DNA from: Candidatus Aminicenantota bacterium
GTDB lineage: Bacteria; Acidobacteriota; Aminicenantia; Aminicenantales; Aminicenantaceae
Direction: 5' to 3'
Assembly: GCA_030627155.1 (NCBI GenBank)
Contig: DAOUSP010000029.1
Location: 1 to 10,636 of the forward strand
Length of the DNA stretch: 10,636 nucleotides
The notes under the pieces are model-generated. The model was given only the letters and a program-made list of their open reading frames with translations, made no database searches and had not been told where the DNA came from. A program made the translations under genes and the position numbers. Positions within the stretch are counted from its first letter, which is position 1. Every line of letters begins with the position of its first letter. This document shows positions 4,623-10,636 of this stretch, piece by piece.

Positions 4623-6356
4623 ATGAGTTCAAATCTTGGTGAATTACTTTTAAGAGAGAAGCTTCTTAATTCCGAGCAGCTTAAAGAGGCTTTGGAATAC
4701 AAGAAGAAAAACAAAGTTTCTATAGGGACTGCCATAGTCAGTTTGGGATATGTGTCTGAGGAAGACATGGCCCAGGTCTTAAGCCGGCAGTTGGGATATC
4801 CTTATATTGATTTGGATCAATTCGACGTCTATCCCGATGTAATCAATCTTATTTCAGTTGATATAGCAAAAAAACATTTAGTTATGCCGATTCATCGAAT
4901 CAGGTCTTTCTTGACCCTTGCGATGGCCGATCCCACAGACCTGAATATTATCGAAGATATCAGGTTTCGAACTGGACTTAGTGTCCAGCCGGTAATTGCC
5001 TCAGAATCAGCTATAATTAATGCAATCAATAAATATTATGGCTCTGCGGATTCTCTCCGCGTAAAGCAAATTGTTGATGAAATTGAACAGGCAGAGGACA
5101 CAAGTGTCAACATAATCGAAGAAGAAGAGGAAGACTACGACATCGAAGAATTGGTTCAGTCTACCGAGGAAGCCCCTATCATTACTCTTGTGAATACTAT
5201 TTTTATCGATGCAATAAAGAAGGGTGCAAGTGACGTGCATTTCGAACCGTATGAGCGCTCCTTCCGCATCCGTTACCGTATAGATGGAACACTTTATGAA
5301 ACGATGAATCTTGCTTTAAAGTTTAAAAATCCAGTGACTTCCCGTGTGAAGATTCTGTCAAACATGGATATTGCTGAAAAACGCTTGCCTCAAGACGGGC
5401 GAGTCAAAATGAGGGTCAAGCTGGAAAATGGCAACCGCAAGGATGTGGACATGCGTGTTTCAAGCATCCCTGCTATTTTTGGAGAGAAAGTTGTTGTCCG
5501 TATCCTTGATAAATCGATGTTGAAGCTTGATTTAAAGCAATTAGGATTTGAGAAGGAATCTCTGGAAGTGTTCATGGACGCCATCTCAAGGCCATGGGGC
5601 ATTATACTTGTCACAGGGCCTACAGGAAGTGGAAAAACTAACACATTATACTCTGCCATATCAAATTTGAATTCTTTGGAAAAAAATATAATGACAGCAG
5701 AAGATCCGGTGGAGTTTTATATCTCTGGAATAAACCAGGTCAATATCCATGAAGAAATTGGATTAAACTTTGTTGCCTCCTTACGAAGTTTTCTGCGCCA
5801 GGATCCGGACATCATGCTGGTAGGAGAAATGCGAGATTTCGAGACAGTGGATATCGCTATCAAGGCAGCATTGACCGGCCACCTGGTATTTTCCACCGTC
5901 CATACAAACGACGCAGCAAGCACAATACACCGTCTTGTCAACATGAACGTAGAGCCTTTTTTAATCGCTGATTCGGTCATTGCGATTGTGGCCCAGAGAT
6001 TAGTGAGAAAGCTTTGCAAAAAGTGCCGGGAGAGGCACAACCTTTCTCCTGATGCGCTTATAGATATTGGGTTTACTCCAGAAGAAGTACAGACTGTGAA
6101 GCCATATAAGCCAACTGGATGCAATGAATGTAATAACACAGGATATAAAGGGCGTACAGGAATTTTTGAAGTCATGAAAGTGACAGATGATATAAGGGAG
6201 ATGGTATTGGCACGGGGGCAGTCAAAAGAGATTAAAAAGAAAGCCATGGAGCAGGGAATGATAACTTTGCGTCAGAGCGGCTTGGTAAAGATTAAAAATG
6301 GAATAACTTCTATCGAGGAGGTTTTAAGAGAAACAGTTAGAGACATGGAGGAGTAA
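4623..6356 (+). CDS. pilB: Type IV pilus extension ATPase PilB
   Basis: This is the cytoplasmic hexameric ATPase that drives pilin assembly through PilC. At 577 residues it has the usual length. The N-terminal MshEN/T2SSE-N-type domain (about 1-140, starting NLGELLLREKLLNSEQLKEAL) is followed by an acidic linker (165-178) and the ATPase core. Visible motifs are ASDVHFEP (202-209), Walker A GPTGSGKT (332-339), the Asp box TAEDPVEF (358-365), Walker B IMLVGEMRD (397-405) and the His box TGHLVFSTVHTND (418-430). The zinc-binding cysteine pairs are C465/C468 and C500/C503, typical of PilB/GspE extension ATPases and absent from PilT. The ATG at 4623 fits the family N-terminus but has no clear Shine-Dalgarno. 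The gene heads the operon and ends one base before pilT. N-terminal domains of this type bind cyclic di-GMP in some relatives; binding here is not shown. Confidence 0.95.
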   Translation: MSSNLGELLLREKLLNSEQLKEALEYKKKNKVSIGTAIVSLGYVSEEDMAQVLSRQLGYPYIDLDQFDVYPDVINLISVDIAKKHLVMPIHRIRSFLTLAMADPTDLNIIEDIRFRTGLSVQPVIASESAIINAINKYYGSADSLRVKQIVDEIEQAEDTSVNIIEEEEEDYDIEELVQSTEEAPIITLVNTIFIDAIKKGASDVHFEPYERSFRIRYRIDGTLYETMNLALKFKNPVTSRVKILSNMDIAEKRLPQDGRVKMRVKLENGNRKDVDMRVSSIPAIFGEKVVVRILDKSMLKLDLKQLGFEKESLEVFMDAISRPWGIILVTGPTGSGKTNTLYSAISNLNSLEKNIMTAEDPVEFYISGINQVNIHEEIGLNFVASLRSFLRQDPDIMLVGEMRDFETVDIAIKAALTGHLVFSTVHTNDAASTIHRLVNMNVEPFLIADSVIAIVAQRLVRKLCKKCRERHNLSPDALIDIGFTPEEVQTVKPYKPTGCNECNNTGYKGRTGIFEVMKVTDDIREMVLARGQSKEIKKKAMEQGMITLRQSGLVKIKNGITSIEEVLRETVRDMEE

Positions 6357-6357
6357 A

Positions 6358-7476
6358 ATGGTCCTAACAATTCAAGAATTATTGAAAATTACAGTGGAAA
6401 GAGATGCCAGTGATTTACATATAACTACATATATTCCGCCGCGCATAAGAGTCAACGGCACCTTGGTTTCCCTTGACTACCCCACATTGAACCCTTCACA
6501 GACAAAAAACCTGGTTTACAGTTTATTAACGGAAAAGCAAAAGAAGCTGTTTGAGGAAAAACTGGAGCTCGATTTTTCTTTTGGGATGAAGAACTTAGGC
6601 CGGTTCCGTGGAAATGTGTTCATGCAGAAGGGTGCAGTGGCAGGTGCTTTCCGCAGGTTCCTTCCTACTGAGTTCAGTTTTACGGAATTAGGGATTCCGC
6701 AAAGACTTGCACAGCTCTGTTTTTTACCCCGCGGGCTCGTACTTGTAACTGGTCCTACAGGGTGTGGAAAATCCACAACATTAGCATGCCTTATAGACCA
6801 TATAAACAAGAATAGAAGTGTGCATATCATTACCATTGAGGACCCGATTGAGTATTTTTTCAGTCCAAAAAAATCTGTTGTGAACCAAAGAGAGTTGAAT
6901 ATTGATACGCTATCTTATGCCAATGCGCTTCGGTCGTGCCTACGGGAAGATCCGGATGTAGTGTTGGTTGGTGAAATGAGGGATTTGGAGACAGTTGAAG
7001 CTACTTTGCGTGTTGCAGAGACAGGACATCTTACATTATCTACTCTTCATACAAACTCTGCGGCTGAGACAATTTCTCGAATCGTGGATATTTTCCCCTC
7101 GCAGTACCAATCTCAAATTAGAGTAACGCTGTCCATGACGCTGGAAGCTGTGATAACACAGGCACTCTTGCCAAGGGCCGATGGGAATGGAAGAATCTTA
7201 GCCATGGAAATTTTAATCCCCAACCCTGCTATTCGGAATTTGATACGTGAAAATAAACTCCACCAGATTTATGGGACAATGCAAATGGGGCAGGAGAAAT
7301 TCGGAATGCAGACTTTCAATCAATCCTTAGCAAACCTTTATTTTAAAAGACTCATTACATATGATACCGCGATGAGCATAAGTTCCAAGCAAGAGGAGTT
7401 AATAGATATAATACAAAGAAAAGAAGGTGCGAAAGTGACTTCCATGGATTTCACTCCTTCTCAGGTAAGGAAATAA
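6358..7476 (+). CDS. pilT: Type IV pilus retraction ATPase PilT
   Basis: PilT is the hexameric motor that depolymerises pili and powers twitching and DNA or phage uptake. The 372-residue protein shows ASDLHI (17-22), Walker A GPTGCGKS (132-139), the Asp box ITIEDPIEY (158-166), Walker B VVLVGEMRD (201-209) and the His box TGHLTLSTLHTNSA (222-235). The C-terminal AIRNLIRE motif (291-298) is specific to PilT and needed for retraction in studied homologues. It lacks the zinc cysteines of PilB. The last 20 residues or so extend past the usual end. The ATG lies one base after the pilB stop, with GAGGAG inside the end of pilB as ribosome site, so the two are translationally linked. Confidence 0.95.
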   Translation: MVLTIQELLKITVERDASDLHITTYIPPRIRVNGTLVSLDYPTLNPSQTKNLVYSLLTEKQKKLFEEKLELDFSFGMKNLGRFRGNVFMQKGAVAGAFRRFLPTEFSFTELGIPQRLAQLCFLPRGLVLVTGPTGCGKSTTLACLIDHINKNRSVHIITIEDPIEYFFSPKKSVVNQRELNIDTLSYANALRSCLREDPDVVLVGEMRDLETVEATLRVAETGHLTLSTLHTNSAAETISRIVDIFPSQYQSQIRVTLSMTLEAVITQALLPRADGNGRILAMEILIPNPAIRNLIRENKLHQIYGTMQMGQEKFGMQTFNQSLANLYFKRLITYDTAMSISSKQEELIDIIQRKEGAKVTSMDFTPSQVRK

Positions 7477-7489
7477 AAAGGGGGTAAAA

Positions 7490-8692
7490 ATGCCTGTATT
7501 TATATGGAAAGGCAAAAATCGTTATGGCGACATTGTGCAAGGGCAAAGAGTAGTAAGTTCTGAAGCAATCCTGTCCAGAACCTTGGCGAGGGAACAGATT
7601 AGTGTTATTAAAATAGAACGGAAAAAGCTGCAAATTAAAATCCCCTTTCTCCAAACACGAAAAGTGAAATTGAAAGATCTGGCAATTTACAGCCGGCAGC
7701 TTTCGGTTCTGATAGATGCAGAATTGCCAATCATACAAAGTTTAAACATTCTGGCTGAACAAACAAAAAATAAATATTTTAGTAGAGTGATTCGGGAAGT
7801 CAGAGAAGATGTTGAAGCTGGCTCAACACTCAATCAGGCCAAGAGGAAATTCCCCCATGTTTTTGATGACCTGTACTGCAATTTGGTCGCATCTGGCGAA
7901 CAGAGTGGTACTCTGGATGTAATGCTAAGACGACTGGCCGAATTCCTTGAAAAGATTGTCAAACTGCGTTCACAGGTCACGCAGGCAATGATTTATCCAG
8001 TCGCAATTCTTTCCTTTGCTGTAATAGTGGTGATTTTCATGATGTGGAAAATCATTCCTGTGTTTGCTTCAATCTACGAGGAACTTGGAGCGACGCTTCC
8101 ATTTTTAACTGTAGCGGTTCTGGCTGTAAGCCATTTTGTCCAGAAATATATCTTATTAATATTTCTTGGCGTTATTGGACTAATTTTCCTTGTTCGATAC
8201 ATACGAAAGACAACTCCTGGACGCAGAGTTTTCGATGAAACATCCCTGAAAATACCCCTGTTTGGTACTCTTCTGGAAAAAGTGGGATTGAGCCGCGTGA
8301 CCAGGACTCTGAGCACACTGCTCTCTGGAGGTGTGCCCATGCTGGAAAGCCTCAGGATTACATCCAAGACCTCGGGAAACGTTGTGATTGAAGACCACAT
8401 AATGGATGCGCGTACCATGGTGGCTGAAGGAAAGAGTCTGACTGAAGCATTCAAAGAGAGAAAGCATTTTCCGTTCATGCTTATCCAGATGATTGGTGTT
8501 GGTGAAGCCACAGGGACGCTTGATGAAATGCTGGCTAAATTGGCAGATTTTTATGATGAAGAAGTAGAAACCGCTGTAGGAGCCCTCCTTTCTATAATGG
8601 AGCCCATACTTTTGATAGTCGTGGGCGTAATGGTTGGTGCCATAGTTATATCCATGTATCTTCCAATTTTCAACCTCATCCAACAACTGTAA
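7490..8692 (+). CDS. pilC: Type IV pilus inner-membrane platform protein PilC
   Basis: PilC (GspF family) is the membrane platform that couples PilB and PilT rotation to pilin insertion or removal. The 400 residues start MPVFIWKGKNRYGDIVQGQ, the family's usual opening. Two homologous T2SF domains follow: about 65-188, with GEQSGTLD at 136-143, and about 268-390, with GEATGTLDEML at 338-348. Membrane segments are about 168-190, 218-237 and 367-392. A strong AAGGGGG ribosome site lies in the 13-base gap after pilT. No truncation or odd residue is seen. Confidence 0.95.
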   Translation: MPVFIWKGKNRYGDIVQGQRVVSSEAILSRTLAREQISVIKIERKKLQIKIPFLQTRKVKLKDLAIYSRQLSVLIDAELPIIQSLNILAEQTKNKYFSRVIREVREDVEAGSTLNQAKRKFPHVFDDLYCNLVASGEQSGTLDVMLRRLAEFLEKIVKLRSQVTQAMIYPVAILSFAVIVVIFMMWKIIPVFASIYEELGATLPFLTVAVLAVSHFVQKYILLIFLGVIGLIFLVRYIRKTTPGRRVFDETSLKIPLFGTLLEKVGLSRVTRTLSTLLSGGVPMLESLRITSKTSGNVVIEDHIMDARTMVAEGKSLTEAFKERKHFPFMLIQMIGVGEATGTLDEMLAKLADFYDEEVETAVGALLSIMEPILLIVVGVMVGAIVISMYLPIFNLIQQL

Positions 8693-8764
8693 GAAAAAGG
8701 AAAGAACATAGAAAATAAATATTACATAATGCATCCTATTTTTTTAAGTGTCAGGTGAGGGCGA

Positions 8765-10024
8765 ATGGAAGAAATAAAAAAAGGCCTTTTGTGGTACATT
8801 TTCTTTCGGCTGATTATTGTGACCTCCCTTGCTATTTCTGCAATTATCATCCAGTTCAGCACTTCCACGTTTCTTCCATTGAATGCTTTTTATTTTTTGA
8901 TTGTTGCGGCTTATTTTTTATCCCTCATATACGTTATTCTCTACTTCTGGAATAAACATTATCTTTTTCAGGCATATTTACAAATCCTCATGGATGTTCT
9001 TTTAATTACTGATCTTGTATATATTTCAGGAGGGATAAAAGGGACATTTTATATTCTGTATATTTTTGCGATTATTGCAGGGAGTATGGTGGTTTCAAAG
9101 AGAGCAGCATATTTTGCTGCGGCATTATCTGCGATTTCATTCGGAGTTCTTGTTGATGGCATGGTTTTAGGGGCGATTCCATATTTTGGGCCAGAGAAAC
9201 CTACTGATATTTCTTTAGGGCTTGCTATAAACAGTATTGTTATTTCATGGGGAGTTTTTTTCCTTGTAGCGGTTTTGATTAATTATCTCACAGAAAAAAT
9301 TAGGCGTGCTCAGAAAGAACTCAAATCAGCAAGCAAGGAGCTTGAACTCAAGAAACGTTTGGCACTGGCAGGAGAAGTTTTTGCCCAAGTTGCCCATGAA
9401 ATACGCAATCCTCTGGCAGCTATCTCCGGTTCGGTCCAGGTGCTTAAGAAAGAACTGGGTTTAAATGAGGAGCAAAGGAACCTTATGGATATCGTTGTCA
9501 AAGAGTCACAAAGAGTGTCACAATCACTTGACCAGTTTCTGAGCTTAACAAGCGCCAGAGAGGAGACATTCTCCTGGATAAACCTTCCACAAGTTTTAAA
9601 GGACACGCTGATGTTACTCCAAAGAAGCGGTGAACTTGATGAAAAGTTTAAAATAGAGGGAAATTATACAAAAGCAAGAGTTCGGTATTTTGGCAACGAG
9701 AATCAGTTCAAACAGGTTTTTTGGAATTTAACGAGGAATGCTATAAAAGCCATGCCTAATGGAGGAAGATTAAAGTTTGATTTTTTTATCCCCAATAAAA
9801 AAGAGCTTCATATAAAATTTACAGATACAGGAAAGGGAATGAGTGAAGAAGAGAAAGAAAATCTTTTCATGCCGTTTTATTCAGGGTTTGGAAGCGGGGA
9901 AGGAATAGGGCTTTCAGTGGTACGACGGATTGTAGATGACTGCAACGGTTCAATTCAGGTGAACTCAGAACTCTATAAAGGAACAGAAATCCTTATTATA
10001 TTACCAAGGCAGGAGGCATCTTAG
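8765..10024 (+). CDS. pilS: PilS-type sensor histidine kinase
   Basis: This is a membrane sensor kinase that should phosphorylate the PilR regulator encoded next. Residues about 8-178 contain some six hydrophobic segments, the PilS-like sensor region, which in Pseudomonas monitors pilin in the membrane. A short helical linker (179-199) leads to the H box, with phospho-accepting His211 in VAHEIRNPLAAISGS. It is followed by the N box (NLTRNAIKAM, 321-330), D box (DTGKGM, 354-359), F box (LFMPFYSGF, 367-375) and G2 (GEGIGLS, 378-384). All ATP-binding motifs are complete. There is no PAS domain that I can recognise between the membrane part and the H box. The ATG at 8765 has AGGTGAGGG just upstream. 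The 72-base gap after pilC could contain an internal promoter, but none is clear. Confidence 0.9.
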   Translation: MEEIKKGLLWYIFFRLIIVTSLAISAIIIQFSTSTFLPLNAFYFLIVAAYFLSLIYVILYFWNKHYLFQAYLQILMDVLLITDLVYISGGIKGTFYILYIFAIIAGSMVVSKRAAYFAAALSAISFGVLVDGMVLGAIPYFGPEKPTDISLGLAINSIVISWGVFFLVAVLINYLTEKIRRAQKELKSASKELELKKRLALAGEVFAQVAHEIRNPLAAISGSVQVLKKELGLNEEQRNLMDIVVKESQRVSQSLDQFLSLTSAREETFSWINLPQVLKDTLMLLQRSGELDEKFKIEGNYTKARVRYFGNENQFKQVFWNLTRNAIKAMPNGGRLKFDFFIPNKKELHIKFTDTGKGMSEEEKENLFMPFYSGFGSGEGIGLSVVRRIVDDCNGSIQVNSELYKGTEILIILPRQEAS

Positions 10025-10045
10025 CAGGAATAAGAGATAAGAAAA

Positions 10046-10636
10046 ATGGAAAAGATACTGATTATCGATGATGAAAAAAGCATTTGCGACCTTCTTTCTG
10101 TTGTTTTTGAAAAGGAAGGTTATGAGGTAAAAAAATCTTACACTGCAGCTAAAGCTCTCGAATTGATAGAGAGTGAAGACTTTGACCTTATCCTTACAGA
10201 TATAAGACTTCCAGAGCGAAGCGGAATGTATATTCTAAAGCAGGTCAAAAAGACCAAACCAGAAATTCCGGTTATCATGATTACTGCATACGGGACTATC
10301 AAGCAGGCAGTAGATGCCCTAAAGGCAGGCGCTGCGGATTATGTAATGAAGCCATTTGATATGGATGAGCTAAAGATAATCGTGGCAAATTGTATGGAGA
10401 AAAAGCGGCTTCAAGAAGAGAATGTTTTCCTGAAAAAAGAACTGAGTGAAAAATACAGTTTTGAGAACATCGTGGGAAAAAGCAAGAAGATGATAGAAGT
10501 TTTCAGTCTGATAGAAAAGATTGCAGGCATAGAATCCACTGTTATCATCCGTGGTGAAAGCGGAACAGGGAAAGAAATGGCTGCGCGGGCCATTCATTAT
10601 CTAAGCCGCAGAAGAGAAAGGCCTTTTGTTACGATA
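10046..10636 (+). CDS. pilR: PilR-type sigma-54 response regulator (partial)
   Basis: The frame runs from ATG 10046 to the window edge, 197 residues. The receiver domain (1-120) has the acidic pair D8/D9, phospho-acceptor D52 in LTDIRLPERSG, T80 in MITAYG and K102 in VMKPF. A coiled linker (about 117-137) precedes the AAA+ domain, which begins with NIVGKSKKM (141-149) and carries Walker A GESGTGKE (170-177). This is the NtrC/PilR layout. The GAFTGA loop and DNA-binding helix lie beyond the window. It is expected to activate sigma-54-dependent pilin transcription when phosphorylated by PilS. The 21-base gap after pilS has only a weak GAGATAAG ribosome site. The pilR name rests on context; related NtrC-like regulators look alike. 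Confidence 0.88.
   Translation, partial: MEKILIIDDEKSICDLLSVVFEKEGYEVKKSYTAAKALELIESEDFDLILTDIRLPERSGMYILKQVKKTKPEIPVIMITAYGTIKQAVDALKAGAADYVMKPFDMDELKIIVANCMEKKRLQEENVFLKKELSEKYSFENIVGKSKKMIEVFSLIEKIAGIESTVIIRGESGTGKEMAARAIHYLSRRRERPFVTI

Noticed and set aside
5717..6247. 176-codon minus-strand frame inside pilB
   Set aside because: Antisense shadow of the conserved PilB ATPase core; its composition is driven by the coding strand.
8180..8734. 184-codon minus-strand frame inside pilC
   Set aside because: Antisense shadow of PilC, overlapping another antisense frame; no independent support.

Overview
The window joins two unlike regions. Bases 1 to about 4080 are AT-rich and accessory: a decayed integron with four gene cassettes. 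Bases 4623 to 10636 are a tightly packed type IV pilus operon, pilB-pilT-pilC-pilS-pilR, with the last gene cut by the window edge. The order motor ATPase, retraction ATPase, inner-membrane platform, sensor kinase, response regulator is familiar from Deltaproteobacteria such as Geobacter and from some other Gram-negative lineages. I therefore infer a Gram-negative, probably environmental bacterium with a low to moderate GC genome; the species cannot be named from this.

Layout. Bases 1-205 (minus strand) hold the start of a membrane protein with a recognisable upstream promoter. Bases 395-828 (minus strand) hold the 3' remnant of an integron integrase gene, intI. It lacks the N-terminal part, carries a frameshift and has lost a catalytic arginine. 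A GTTAGGC core-like site at 848-854 marks the junction with the cassettes, which run on the plus strand, divergent from intI as in normal integrons. The cassettes are: (1) a 193-aa protein with an N-terminal membrane hairpin; (2) a polytopic membrane protein broken by an in-frame amber codon near its start; (3) a 238-aa hypothetical protein; (4) a toxin-antitoxin pair in which the RelE-like toxin is frameshifted and the antitoxin is intact. Each ends in an attC-type imperfect inverted repeat, of about 68, 127, 101 and 66 bp. The second has damaged core boxes.

From 4082 to 4622 there is no gene. This stretch holds a 3' tRNA fragment ending in CCA, hairpin-forming repeats, a perfect 65-bp tandem duplication and the pilB promoter. 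That promoter has a TTGACA box inside a short palindrome, a TATCTT box 17 bp downstream, and a predicted transcript start only a few bases before the pilB ATG.

How the parts work together. PilB powers pilus extension and PilT retraction, both acting on the PilC platform. PilS and PilR form the two-component system that usually controls pilin transcription with sigma-54. The integron part looks like a fossil: no functional integrase is present here, two of the five cassette genes are broken and one attC is degenerate. I found no clearly new multi-gene system. The most interesting material is the decay pattern of the integron, the unexplained cassette proteins and the structured gap between the integron and the pilus operon.
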